DNA of 64,000 bases, from assembly GCF_004127445.1 (NCBI RefSeq), contig NZ_QEXM01000045.1, positions 296,713-360,712 on the forward strand, in the 5' to 3' direction. The stretch is from Streptomyces alfalfae. Its GTDB lineage: Bacteria; Actinomycetota; Actinomycetes; Streptomycetales; Streptomycetaceae. A model generated the notes under the pieces. That model was not told the origin of the DNA, did no database searches, and was given only the letters and a program-made list of their open reading frames with translations. This document shows, in pieces, positions 17,160-26,401 of this stretch. Position 1 is the stretch's first letter. The number at the start of each line of letters is the position of its first letter. A program made the position numbers and the translations under genes.

Positions 17160-18578
17160 TCAGGAGCCCGTGGCGGGCTCGCTGCGGGGCAGGCCGACGG
17201 TCACCTTCAAACCGTGCGGTTCATTGCGCTCGTAGTCGATGGTGCCGCCGCCCGCCGCGAGCAGGGCCCGGGAGATGGACAGGCCGAGGCCGGAGCCCTT
17301 GACGTTCTGGTGGCGGTTGCTGCGCCAGAAGCGGTCGCCCACGCGCGCGAGTTCGTCCTCGGTCAGGCCGGGTCCCTCGTCGCCGACCACGACGGTCGTC
17401 GTCCCGTTGCTCGACTCGACGGTCACCTGGACCGACCCGCCCTCGGGCGTGAACTTCAGGGCGTTGTCGATCACCGCGTCCAGTGCGCTGGAGAGCGCGA
17501 CCGGGTCGGCCCAGGCGGTGGTGGCGGGGCATGCGCCCTTCAGCCGCACACCCCGCTCGTCGGCGAGCGGCCGCCAGGACGCGACCCGCTCGGCCGTCAG
17601 GGCGCCGACGTCGGTGAGGCGCAGGTCGGGCGCGGCGTGCTCGGCGAGCGCCAGGTCGAGCAGGTCGTCCAGGACCTGGGCCAGGCGCTTGCCCTCGGTG
17701 CGGACCGAGGCGATCTCCTCGTTGCCCTCGGGCAGTTCGAGGGCGAGCAGTTCGATGCGCAGCAGCAGGGCGGAGAGCGGGTTGCGCAGTTGGTGCGAGG
17801 CGTCGGCGACGAAGGCGCGCTGCTGTTCGAGCACGTCCTGGACGTGGTCGGCCATCTCGTTGAACGAGTGGGCGAGGCGTCTGAGTTCCGGCGGTCCGCC
17901 CGTGGCGGCGACACGTGACTTGAGCCGTCCCGTCGCGATGTCGTGCGTGGTGGCGTCGAGGACGCGCACCGGCCGCAGCACCCAGCCGGTGAGCCGCAGG
18001 GCCGCGCCGACCGCCAGGAGCATGGCCGCCGACTCGCCCGCGCCGATGAGCAGCCAGCCGTACAGCGTCTTGGAGCGCATGCGGCCCGTCGGCGAGTCCG
18101 TGACGACGACGGCGACGACGTCCCCGTCCCTGATCACCGGGGACGCGACGGCGAGGCGACCGCGCTGCCAGGGCCACACCTGCCCGGGGTCGTGGCTGCC
18201 GCGGGAGCGCAGCGCCTCCTGGAAGGCCTCGCGGACCTCGCCCTCGGCGGGCAGGTACCAGGAGGCCGGGGCGCTGGCCATGGGGCCGTCGTCGCGGTAG
18301 AAGACGCCCGCCCTGATCCCGTAGACCTCGTAGTAGTCGTCGAGTTCCTTCTGCAGCGTCTCGCGGCGCTCGTCGGTGGCGCCACGCACGCGTGAGCCGA
18401 CCGAGGGGCGTTCGGTGACGAACTGGGCGAGCGAGGCGAAGCGCGCCGTGTCGTCGATGCGGTCGACGACCACCTTCTGCTGCTGCGCCGCGGCGACGCT
18501 GAGGGCGAGCGGGAAACCGAGCGCGAGCAGGACGCCCGCCATGAGGACGATCAGCAGCGGGAGGAGACGGGAGCGCAC
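17160..18578 (-). CDS. gluK: sensor histidine kinase GluK
   Basis: Membrane sensor kinase of 472 residues, starting with GTG at 18578. TM1 (about 6-30) and TM2 (about 174-198) bracket an extracytoplasmic sensor domain of about 140 residues containing PSVGSRVRG and PASWYLPAEG. HAMP (about 200-253), the HisKA box FVADASHQLRNPLSALL with phosphoacceptor His262, and a HATPase domain with DEGPGL and GSGLGLS follow. The partner regulator lies 15 bases upstream on the same strand and the glutamate importer is divergent. GluR-GluK was described in S. coelicolor as controlling glutamate uptake; the assignment here rests on that identical arrangement. Confidence 0.9.
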   Translation of the reverse strand: MRSRLLPLLIVLMAGVLLALGFPLALSVAAAQQQKVVVDRIDDTARFASLAQFVTERPSVGSRVRGATDERRETLQKELDDYYEVYGIRAGVFYRDDGPMASAPASWYLPAEGEVREAFQEALRSRGSHDPGQVWPWQRGRLAVASPVIRDGDVVAVVVTDSPTGRMRSKTLYGWLLIGAGESAAMLLAVGAALRLTGWVLRPVRVLDATTHDIATGRLKSRVAATGGPPELRRLAHSFNEMADHVQDVLEQQRAFVADASHQLRNPLSALLLRIELLALELPEGNEEIASVRTEGKRLAQVLDDLLDLALAEHAAPDLRLTDVGALTAERVASWRPLADERGVRLKGACPATTAWADPVALSSALDAVIDNALKFTPEGGSVQVTVESSNGTTTVVVGDEGPGLTEDELARVGDRFWRSNRHQNVKGSGLGLSISRALLAAGGGTIDYERNEPHGLKVTVGLPRSEPATGS

Positions 18579-18593
18579 CTGTGCCCGCTCCGG

Positions 18594-19286
18594 CTACGTG
18601 GCCGGGGCGACGAGCCGGTAGCCGACGCCGCGCACCGTCTCGATCAGGGCCGGCATGTGCAGCTTGGAGCGCAGGGAGGCGACGTGCACCTCCAGCGTGC
18701 GGCCGGTGCCTTCCCAGCTGGTGCGCCAGACCTCGCTGATGATCTGCTCGCGGCGGAACACCACTCCGGGGCGCTGGGCGAGGAGGGCGAGCAGGTCGAA
18801 CTCCTTGCGGGTCAGCTGGATGACCGAGCCGTCCACGCTGACCTGGCGGGTGGGGAGTTCGATGTGCACGGGGCCGAGCTTCAGCTTGCTGTCGCCGCCG
18901 GTCTCCGTGGCGCCGCCGGGGGCGGGCCGCCGGATGACCGCGTGGATACGGGCGATGAGCTCCCCCGTGTCGTACGGCTTCACCACGTAATCGTCGGCCC
19001 CGAGGTTGAGGCCGTGTATGCGCGAGCGTACGTCCGAGCGGGCCGTCACCATGATCACCGGGGTCGAGCCGCGCTTGCGGATCTTTCCGCAGACCTCGTA
19101 GCCGTCCTGGTCGGGCAGGCCCAGGTCGAGGAGCACCACTCCGAAGGGAGGCGCCTCCGCGGGCAGGAGGGCCTGCAGGGCCTCCTCGCCGTTGCGGGCG
19201 TGCACGACGTCGAAGCCGTGCCGGGCCAGGATCGCGGACAGGGCGGCGGCCACGTGGTCGTCGTCCTCCACGAGAAGCAGTCGCAT
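18594..19286 (-). CDS. gluR: OmpR-family response regulator GluR
   Basis: Two-domain response regulator, 230 residues from MRLLLVEDD at 19286; the longer open frame adds residues before the first strand of the receiver. The receiver has the acidic pair at residues 8-9, phosphoacceptor Asp54 in VLLDLGLP, Thr in VTARSD and Lys in VVKPYD. The winged-helix DNA-binding domain occupies about 135-228. Its binding site is expected in the 273-base region shared with gluA. It phosphorelays from GluK, encoded directly downstream, and in S. coelicolor activates gluABCD in response to glutamate. Confidence 0.92.
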   Translation of the reverse strand: MRLLLVEDDDHVAAALSAILARHGFDVVHARNGEEALQALLPAEAPPFGVVLLDLGLPDQDGYEVCGKIRKRGSTPVIMVTARSDVRSRIHGLNLGADDYVVKPYDTGELIARIHAVIRRPAPGGATETGGDSKLKLGPVHIELPTRQVSVDGSVIQLTRKEFDLLALLAQRPGVVFRREQIISEVWRTSWEGTGRTLEVHVASLRSKLHMPALIETVRGVGYRLVAPAT

Positions 19287-19559
19287 ACGGGCCCCCTCCA
19301 GTTCATCCGTCGTTCCACCATGGCCGGTAATCGCGCGTGCGCACCAAGGCATCCACGCCGATCCATCAGGACCGCGTCAAGAGGGATCGGGTCACGGACA
19401 CGTTCCGTTATCGAGCCGGTACGCACGCCCGGGACCCTCTTCACACGGTGTGTCCGGTTGCGGCCGGATCGTTATGCTCAATTTCCCCTCAGATGTAATG
19501 ACGCTGGTCGCACTGGGTTATTACTGTCCTCCCAACCGAGGAGGATGGAGCAACAAGCC

Positions 19560-20339
<780 letters not shown>

Positions 20340-20403
20340 CGCTTACGGCACCCCATTGGCCACCGCGTCCACTCACCACCAGCCGAAGCAAAGGATGTTC
20401 ACC

Positions 20404-21324
20404 ATGAAGTTCCGCAAGACCGCAGCCGCCGCTGCCGTTGTCGCCGCTCTGTCGCTGACCGCCACGGCCTGTGGTGGCGAGGAGGGCACGGCCGGCGACA
20501 AGCCGAAGGACCCGACCGGCGGCAAGAACGCGCCCAAGCTCCCCACGTACGACGTGAAGTCGGGCGTCAAGGTCGACTCGGCGGTGCTGAAGAAGGCCCA
20601 GAAGGCCGGCAAGATCGTCATCGGCGCCAAGGACGACCAGCCGTACCTGGGCTTCAAGGACAGCGCCGGCAAGCGCTCCGGCTTCGACATCGAGATCGCC
20701 AAGATGGTCGCGGCCGACCTCGGCTTCAAGCCCGACCAGATCGAGTTCAAGACGATCGACTCCGGCGTCCGCGAGACCACCATCTCCAAGGGCGACGTCG
20801 ACCTGTACGTCGGTACGTACACGATCAACGACGAGCGCAAGAAGCAGGTCGGTTTCGCCGGTCCGTACCTCGTCGCGGGCGCCGACCTCCTCGTCCGTGA
20901 GGATGAGAAGGACATCACCGGTCCCGACTCGGTCAAGGGCAAGAAGGTCTGCTCGATCGTCGGCTCCACTCCGCTGCAGGAGATCAAGAAGTCGAAGTAC
21001 GGCGCCGAGACCGTCGAGCTCGCCAAGTACTCCGAGTGCGTGCAGCAGCTCATCAACAAGGAGGTCGACGCCGTCACCACGGACGACGCCATCCTCAAGG
21101 GCTACGCCGCGCAGCAGCCGAAGGCCCTGAAGGTCGTCGGCAAGCCCTTCACCAAGGAGCCGTACGGCATCGGCATGAGCAAGAACGACAAGGCTCTGCG
21201 TGACGCCGTGGCGGACGCCGTCGAGGCGCACCAGAAGAACGGTGACTACAAGAAGGCGTACGACGCGACGCTCGGCCTCTCGGGTTCGGAGTTCACCGAG
21301 CCGCCGGCCCTCGAGCGCTACTGA
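20404..21324 (+). CDS. gluB: glutamate-binding lipoprotein
   Basis: Solute-binding protein of SBP family 3, which captures glutamate outside the membrane and delivers it to GluC/GluD. It has 306 residues from the ATG at 20404. The signal peptide ends in LTATAC-G, so the mature protein is lipid-anchored. A Gly/Lys/Pro linker leads into the binding domain, which starts near KIVIGAKDDQPYLGF and includes SGFDIEIAKMVAADLGF. The lipobox is nearly identical to those of the two protease lipoproteins at 2-4.6 kb. Confidence 0.95.
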   Translation: MKFRKTAAAAAVVAALSLTATACGGEEGTAGDKPKDPTGGKNAPKLPTYDVKSGVKVDSAVLKKAQKAGKIVIGAKDDQPYLGFKDSAGKRSGFDIEIAKMVAADLGFKPDQIEFKTIDSGVRETTISKGDVDLYVGTYTINDERKKQVGFAGPYLVAGADLLVREDEKDITGPDSVKGKKVCSIVGSTPLQEIKKSKYGAETVELAKYSECVQQLINKEVDAVTTDDAILKGYAAQQPKALKVVGKPFTKEPYGIGMSKNDKALRDAVADAVEAHQKNGDYKKAYDATLGLSGSEFTEPPALERY

Positions 21325-21441
21325 GCACCGACCTTCCGTTCCACTCCCCGGCAGTGAGTCGACCGGCTCCCCGTGCGCATCGCGGTGCGTACGGGGGCCG
21401 GCGCCCCCTGCCCGACCACTGCCGCCCACGAGGACATCCCC

Positions 21442-22089
21442 GTGAATGTACTGCTCGACCATCTGGCGGAATTCCGCGAGGGTTTCATAGGCACGGTCTG
21501 GCTGACCGTGGCCAGCAGCGTGCTCGCGCTGCTCCTCGGCGTCGTGCTCGCCGGTTTCCGCGTCTCGCCGGTCCCGCCGCTGCGGTTCTTCGGCGCCGCC
21601 TGGGTCACCCTGTTCCGGAACACGCCACTGACGCTGCTCTTCCTGACCATCTGGTTCGCGGTGCCGCAGGTCTTCGACTTCGGCTTCGACCCGTGGACCA
21701 AGGCGCTGATCGTGCTCAGCGTCTACACCTCGTCGTTCGTCTGCGAGGCCGTGCGGTCCGGCATCAACACCGTGCCGCTCGGGCAGGCGGAGGCCGCCCG
21801 CTCGATCGGCATGACGTTCTTCCAGACCCTCGGCTCGATCGTGCTGCCCCAGGCGGTGCGCACCGTACTGCCGCCGCTGAGCAGCATCTTCATCGCGCTG
21901 ACGAAGAACTCCGCCATCGCGGGAGCGTTCAGCGTGACGGAACTCTTCGGGTGGCAGAAGGTCCTCAGTGACCAGGGCTTCGCCATCGCGTGGCTGTTCC
22001 TGTGGGTGGCGCTCGGCTACCTCGTGATCACGTTCACCATCAGCGGACTCTTCCGGCTGCTCGAGCGGAGCCTGGAGGTCGCACGATGA
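21442..22089 (+). CDS. gluC: glutamate ABC transporter permease
   Basis: Permease subunit of the HisMQ type with 215 residues, from the GTG at 21442 preceded by GAGGA. About five hydrophobic segments are seen, starting at FIGTVWLTVASSVLALLLG. The EAA loop is recognisable around GQAEAARSIGMTFFQTLG, where GluA docks. The stop overlaps the gluD start as ATGA, implying translational coupling. It pairs with GluD to form the channel. Confidence 0.94.
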   Translation: MNVLLDHLAEFREGFIGTVWLTVASSVLALLLGVVLAGFRVSPVPPLRFFGAAWVTLFRNTPLTLLFLTIWFAVPQVFDFGFDPWTKALIVLSVYTSSFVCEAVRSGINTVPLGQAEAARSIGMTFFQTLGSIVLPQAVRTVLPPLSSIFIALTKNSAIAGAFSVTELFGWQKVLSDQGFAIAWLFLWVALGYLVITFTISGLFRLLERSLEVAR

Positions 22090-23147
22090 GCTCCAGCGTT
22101 CTCTACGACGCTCCGGGTCCCAAGGCCCGGATGCGCAACCGCATCTACTCCGTCATCGGCACGGCCGCGATCATCGGCCTCGCCGTCGTCGTAGTCATGC
22201 GGCTCGCCGACCGGGGCCACTTCGAGTCCGAGGTCTGGAACACCTTCAACTACTCCAACGTCCGGGAGACCATCCGCGACGGCATCCTGACGACGCTGAA
22301 GGTCTTCGCGCTCGCCGGCGTGCTGTCCCTGGTGCTCGGTGTGCTGCTCGCGGTCGCCCGCGCGTCGGACCACCGTCCGGTCCGCTGGCTGGCCACCGGG
22401 TTCATCGAGCTGTTCCGCGCCATCCCGCTGCTGATCACGATCTACGCCCTCTGGGTGCTCTTCCTGACCTACAAGGGCGACCTGGGCGCCATCGGCGAGA
22501 ACAACGGCTTCTGGGCCCTCGTCCTCGGTCTCGCCGTCTACAACGGCGCGGTGCAGGCCGAGGTGCTGCGCGCGGGCTTCAACGCCGTCCCGCGCGGACA
22601 GGTCGAGGCCGCCTACGCCCTGGGACTGCGCAAGTCCCAGGTGATGACGATGCTGCTGCTGCCGCAGGCCGTCAGGTCGATGCTGCCGACGATCATCAGC
22701 CAGCTGGTGGTCACGCTGAAGGACACCTCCCTCGGCTACATCATCACGTACTCGGAGCTGCTGTACGCGGGCCGGCAGCTGGCCAACACCACCCTGGTGA
22801 ACGGCCAGTACATCTACGTCCCGGTGATCATGGTCGTCGGCACGATCTACGTGGCGATGTGTCTGGCCCTCTCCGCCCTCGCCACCTGGATCGAGAAGCG
22901 CGGACGGCGCACCAAGACCGGCATCGCGGTGGCCGCCGCCGCCGAGCCCGCCGAGGCGCCCGGCGTCCTCGACCCGGCCGCGGTGCCCGCTCCGGCCGCC
23001 GCCGCGGGTGAGACCGGTGACGCGCCCTTGGCCGCGCCGGCGCGTGAGGCCGAAGGCCCCAAGGCAGCGGAAGGCCCCAAGGGACCGGAGGGCGACACCG
23101 GCGAGCCGCGCGGTGACTCCGACGGACCGGTGGGCAAATCGAACTGA
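22086..23147 (+). CDS. gluD: glutamate ABC transporter permease
   Basis: Second HisMQ-type permease, 353 residues. The first about 240 residues carry the membrane segments and the EAA loop (GQVEAAYALGLRKSQVMTML). The final 80-odd residues are a cytoplasmic Ala/Pro/Glu/Gly-rich tail with short repeats such as EGPKAAEGPKGPEG, which is absent from most HisMQ permeases and likely disordered. It overlaps gluC by four bases and is followed by a strong hairpin ending the operon. Confidence 0.93.
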   Translation: MSSSVLYDAPGPKARMRNRIYSVIGTAAIIGLAVVVVMRLADRGHFESEVWNTFNYSNVRETIRDGILTTLKVFALAGVLSLVLGVLLAVARASDHRPVRWLATGFIELFRAIPLLITIYALWVLFLTYKGDLGAIGENNGFWALVLGLAVYNGAVQAEVLRAGFNAVPRGQVEAAYALGLRKSQVMTMLLLPQAVRSMLPTIISQLVVTLKDTSLGYIITYSELLYAGRQLANTTLVNGQYIYVPVIMVVGTIYVAMCLALSALATWIEKRGRRTKTGIAVAAAAEPAEAPGVLDPAAVPAPAAAAGETGDAPLAAPAREAEGPKAAEGPKGPEGDTGEPRGDSDGPVGKSN

Positions 23148-23172
23148 TGCGCCGTAGGCGCAGGTGAGTGTG

Positions 23173-23196
23173 GGGGGCGGCCCTTGGGCCGCCCCC
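23173..23196 (+). terminator. gluABCD operon terminator
   Basis: Perfect 11-base stem GGGGGCGGCCC with a TT loop, starting 25 bases after the gluD stop. Confidence 0.85.
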
Positions 23197-23412
23197 TTCG
23201 TCCGTCCGGGCCCGACCGCCCCCGCCGGCACCCGCCACGCTGCCGCTTCCCGGTGCACACCATTGCCATCGTCACTTGACGCAAGCAGCGGCAATGGGTT
23301 GCATACGTTCTGTGATCGTGCACCGGGCTCCAACTGTCAGTTCCAGTACGTACGTCCAGCGCGTCCGGGCAGCCCGGAACCTCGGAGCCCGTCGGGCCGG
23401 AGGGTGCGCGCC

Positions 23413-25317
23413 GTGGACCCGGTGATCGTCGTCGGCGCGGGCCCCGTAGGGCTCGCGCTCGCCCTGGCGCTCGCCCGCCACTCGGTGCCCACCGTCGTCC
23501 TGGACGAAGGGCCCGGCAAGGACGACCAGCGCCTCGCCCGCACGGCCGTCCTGCGCGAGGACACCGCCGCCTTCGTGGAACGCCTCGCGGGCCACTCGCT
23601 GGGCGGCCTCGAACTGGGTGCGCGCTGGACGCGCTGGCGCTCCGTACGACGCAAACAGGTGACGCGCGAAATCTCGTTCGACGACGAGATGCCCGCCCCC
23701 CTGCATCTGCCCCAGCACGTCCTCACCGGGGCGCTGCGCGAGGCCATCGCCGGTGAGCGGCTCATCACGGTCGCGGTGGACAGCAAGCTCGACTCCTTGG
23801 AGCAGGACGCCTCCGGAGTGACCGCCCACACGCGCGGACCCAAGGCCACCTGGTGGCGCGGCAGCTATCTGGCGGGCTGCGACGGGTCCCGCTCGACGGT
23901 GCGCAAACTGCTCGACATCCGCTTCCCGGGGCGCACGGCGGTGGAGCGACACGCCGTGGCGGCGCTGCGCACGGAACTTCCGTGGCCGGGCGAGGCGTTG
24001 TTGCATCGGATGCCTCCGTGGCGCGGCGGGGGCCCGGAAGTGACGGGCCGCCCGCTCGCTGAGGGGGTGTGGCGGCTCGACTGGCTGCTTCCGCCGCGCG
24101 GCGACCTCGTGACCCCCGAGGCCCTCGTGCAGCGCATCCGCGCGACCCTCGCGGGCTGGTGCGGAGGCGCCACACCGCCGTACGAACTCCTCGACACGGG
24201 CGTGCACACCGTCCACCACCGCCTGGCCCGGCGGTGGCGGGTCGGCCGTGCCTTCCTCGCCGGTGACGCCGCGCATCTGCTCGGCGCGCTCGGCACCCAG
24301 GGGCTCGACGAGGGGCTGCGGGACGCGGACAACCTCGCGTGGAAACTGGCCGTGGCCTGGCACCACGGGGCCCACGACACACTGCTCGACAGCTATCAGG
24401 CCGAGCGGCGGGCCCGCGTGACCGCGCGGCTGCGCGCCGCCGACCAGTCGCTGCCGGTGCTGCGCGGCGGCAAGGGCCTGCGCTCGTTGGTGCCGGGGGC
24501 CGCGCGCGGTCACGACGCGCTGCTCACGGACGGCCACGTGGGGCGCGGTCCGCTCGGCGCGCCCGCGTCGTACGCGGATTCCCCGCTGGCGCCCCCGCCC
24601 TCCGAGTCCGAGATCGTGGTGGCCACCGAGCCGGGCATGCCGGTGACCGACGTGCGGGTGACAGCGCCCGACGGCACCTTCGTCCAGCTGCGGGAGCGAC
24701 TCGGGCTCGGCCGCCTGCTCGTCGTTCTCGTCGCCCCCGGCACCGGGGTGTGGGAGCGCCGCCACTGGATGTCCGCCGGCCTCATGCCGAGGCTCGCCGC
24801 CGCGGTCACGGCACTGCCTCACCGCGCCGAGCTGCTGGTGGCGGAGAGCTATCCCGGGGCGCCAGCGCACGCGGTCCTGCTCGTACGCCCCGACGGCCAC
24901 CTGGTGACCGCCCTGGCCGGGGTACGCCCGGCCGAGCTGTACGCGGCCGCGCAGGCAGCGGTGGGCGGGACGACACCTGCGGCTCGGGAGACGCCCGACT
25001 CCAAGGGCACGGGGGGCGAGACGCCCGGCGGGGCGGAGCGTCGGGACCTGGCGGGGCGGGGTGACCGGGGCGAGCGAGCCGAACGGGGTGGGGGTGAGCG
25101 GTCGGGCTCGGCGGAGCCTTCTGGGGCGGCCGAGCCGACCGGGGCGGAGGAGCGGTCCGGTCCCGGAGACCCGTCCGGCTCGGCGGGGCCGCCCGGGGCC
25201 GGGGAGCGGTCGGACTCGGCGGGGCAGGCCGGCCGTGGGGAGCCATCCGGCTCGGCGGGGAAGCCCGACTCCGGGGAGCCGGAGAATGCGGCGGGGGCGG
25301 TGCGGCGGGCCGAGTGA
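23413..25317 (+). CDS. FAD-dependent monooxygenase with long low-complexity tail
   Basis: Flavoprotein of the p-hydroxybenzoate hydroxylase/PheA type. The GTG at 23413 follows GGAGG and leads straight into VIVVGAGPVGLAL, the ADP-binding Rossmann motif. The second FAD motif is AFLAGDAAHLLGALGTQGLDEGLRDADNLAWKLA, split here as AGDAAH and the following DADNLAWKLA. A thioredoxin-like C-terminal domain (about 410-520) is typical of the aromatic hydroxylases. From about residue 525 the sequence becomes a Gly/Ser/Glu/Arg-rich repetitive tail of some 110 residues, which is not part of the fold. The substrate is unknown, and no biosynthetic neighbours suggest one. The total length is 634 residues. Confidence 0.88.
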   Translation: MDPVIVVGAGPVGLALALALARHSVPTVVLDEGPGKDDQRLARTAVLREDTAAFVERLAGHSLGGLELGARWTRWRSVRRKQVTREISFDDEMPAPLHLPQHVLTGALREAIAGERLITVAVDSKLDSLEQDASGVTAHTRGPKATWWRGSYLAGCDGSRSTVRKLLDIRFPGRTAVERHAVAALRTELPWPGEALLHRMPPWRGGGPEVTGRPLAEGVWRLDWLLPPRGDLVTPEALVQRIRATLAGWCGGATPPYELLDTGVHTVHHRLARRWRVGRAFLAGDAAHLLGALGTQGLDEGLRDADNLAWKLAVAWHHGAHDTLLDSYQAERRARVTARLRAADQSLPVLRGGKGLRSLVPGAARGHDALLTDGHVGRGPLGAPASYADSPLAPPPSESEIVVATEPGMPVTDVRVTAPDGTFVQLRERLGLGRLLVVLVAPGTGVWERRHWMSAGLMPRLAAAVTALPHRAELLVAESYPGAPAHAVLLVRPDGHLVTALAGVRPAELYAAAQAAVGGTTPAARETPDSKGTGGETPGGAERRDLAGRGDRGERAERGGGERSGSAEPSGAAEPTGAEERSGPGDPSGSAGPPGAGERSDSAGQAGRGEPSGSAGKPDSGEPENAAGAVRRAE

Positions 25318-25640
25318 GGGGGCGTGCGGGAGAGCGCCGCGGGCGGCGGGCAGCGCGGGGCGGTGCGGACAGCGCGGCGTGCGGAGTGCGCCTGCGGGCG
25401 GCGGGCACCGCGGCGTGCGGCTTGCGCTGCGGGCGGAGTGCGCTGCGGGCGGCGGGCAGCGCGGCGTGTGGCGGTCAGTGCACGGGTGCCACGGACAGCT
25501 CGGCGTGCGGGAGTGCGCTGCGGGAGCGTGGCGGACAGCGCGGCGTGCCGGAGCGCGCCGCAGAAGCATGGCGGACAGTGCAGGGGTGAGGCGGACAGCG
25601 CGGGAGCGCGACAAGCCGTGCTGAAGCGCGGACCGACCGG
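25318..25640. repeat. degenerate GC-rich tandem repeats downstream of the monooxygenase
   Basis: Irregular repeats of a unit close to GCGGGCGGCGGGCAGCGCGG with the companion CGGCGTGCGG, about six recognisable copies of varying length. Several frames on both strands stay open only because the tract lacks A/T. Unit lengths are not multiples of three and no start has a ribosome site, so I regard it as noncoding. It abuts the repetitive 3' end of the preceding gene. Confidence 0.7.
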
Positions 25641-25654
25641 ATGCTGGGCGGGAG

Positions 25655-25683
25655 TTGACCGCTCTCCCCCTCCATGGTCTACT
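25655..25683 (+). promoter_or_regulatory. promoter of a leaderless cysteine leader-peptide transcript
   Basis: A -35 hexamer TTGACC (25655-25660) and a -10-like TCTACT (25678-25683) are separated by 17 bases. The expected transcription start, about seven bases downstream, falls on or next to the GTG at 25691, and there is no ribosome site in front of that GTG. This geometry predicts a leaderless mRNA. Confidence 0.65.
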
Positions 25684-25690
25684 CCGCACC

Positions 25691-25777
25691 GTGACCGACA
25701 CCGATGTGCGCCTGTGGCGGAGGGTCCATATGGACCTCGTCCGCTATGCGGGCTGCGTGTGTCATCCGTCCCTCTGA
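25691..25777 (+). CDS. short leader peptide with paired cysteines (attenuator candidate)
   Basis: 28-codon open frame, translated as VTDTDVRLWRRVHMDLVRY then AGCVCHPSL. It matches a class of actinobacterial leader peptides found ahead of sulfur genes, which share an R-x-H-x-D-L core and cysteines near the end; annotation pipelines call them putative leader peptides. The Cys-Val-Cys codons lie five codons from the stop. An inverted repeat CGCTGAG (25798-25804) with CTCAGCG (25833-25839) follows. Ribosome stalling at the Cys codons under low cysteine could change folding before the next gene, as shown for cysteine-responsive leaders in mycobacteria. Here the downstream genes consume cysteine, so the sign of control may differ. 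Confidence 0.75.
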   Translation: MTDTDVRLWRRVHMDLVRYAGCVCHPSL

Positions 25778-25858
25778 CTTCGCCACTTGCTCCCGCGCGC
25801 TGAGCCCCGCCTTCCGGTCGGCTCGCGCGCCCCTCAGCGAACCTTCAGGACGGTATCC

Positions 25859-26401
25859 GTGTCTTCCTCCGCACCCTCCTCCGCCGTGCCCGCGTCCGCG
25901 CGCTCGGCCGGCCCCACCTCCGCCGAACTCCTCGACTTCGTCCGCCGCACCGCCGCCGACACCGCACTCATCACCTCCCTGCCGCTCGACCCGGAGGGCC
26001 GCACCTGGGTGCGTCTCGACGGCCCCGGCGGCAGCGAGGCCTGGCTGATCGGCTGGCCGCCGGGCACCGGGACCGGTTGGCACGACCACGCCGAGTCGGT
26101 CGGCGCCTTCCTCACTGCGGCGGGCGCCCTCAAGGAGAACTCCCTCGCCGCCCGGCTGCCCACCGACGGCTGGAAGACCCTGGAGCTCTCGGACGGCGTC
26201 GACCGGGCACGGCTGCTCACGGCCGGCGAGGGCCGCGCCTTCGGCCGCAACCACGTGCACGAAGTGCTGAACGAGTCCCCGTCCGAGCACGCCGTGTCCG
26301 TGCACGCCTACTACCCTCCCCTGCCGCGCATCCGCCGCTACAGCCGCACCGGCGACGTCCTCCGCCTGGAGTCCGTGGAGCGTCCGGAGGACTGGCAGTG
26401 A
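25859..26401 (+). CDS. cysteine dioxygenase
   Basis: Type I cysteine dioxygenase of the cupin fold, which oxidises L-cysteine to cysteine sulfinate with O2 and Fe(II). The GTG at 25859 follows AGGACGG and gives 180 residues; open sequence further upstream lies in the leader region. The iron-binding cupin motif is WHDHAESVGAF with a third His in RNHVHEVLN. The N-terminal Ser/Ala/Pro-rich 20 residues are poorly conserved in the family. It lies between a cysteine-containing leader peptide and a rhodanese that overlaps its stop codon, forming a sulfur-amino-acid catabolic unit. Confidence 0.92.
   Translation: MSSSAPSSAVPASARSAGPTSAELLDFVRRTAADTALITSLPLDPEGRTWVRLDGPGGSEAWLIGWPPGTGTGWHDHAESVGAFLTAAGALKENSLAARLPTDGWKTLELSDGVDRARLLTAGEGRAFGRNHVHEVLNESPSEHAVSVHAYYPPLPRIRRYSRTGDVLRLESVERPEDWQ

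Noticed and set aside
25061..25803. Overlapping open frames through the repeat tract after the monooxygenase
   Set aside because: Several frames are open at once because of extreme GC content. None has a ribosome site or domain.
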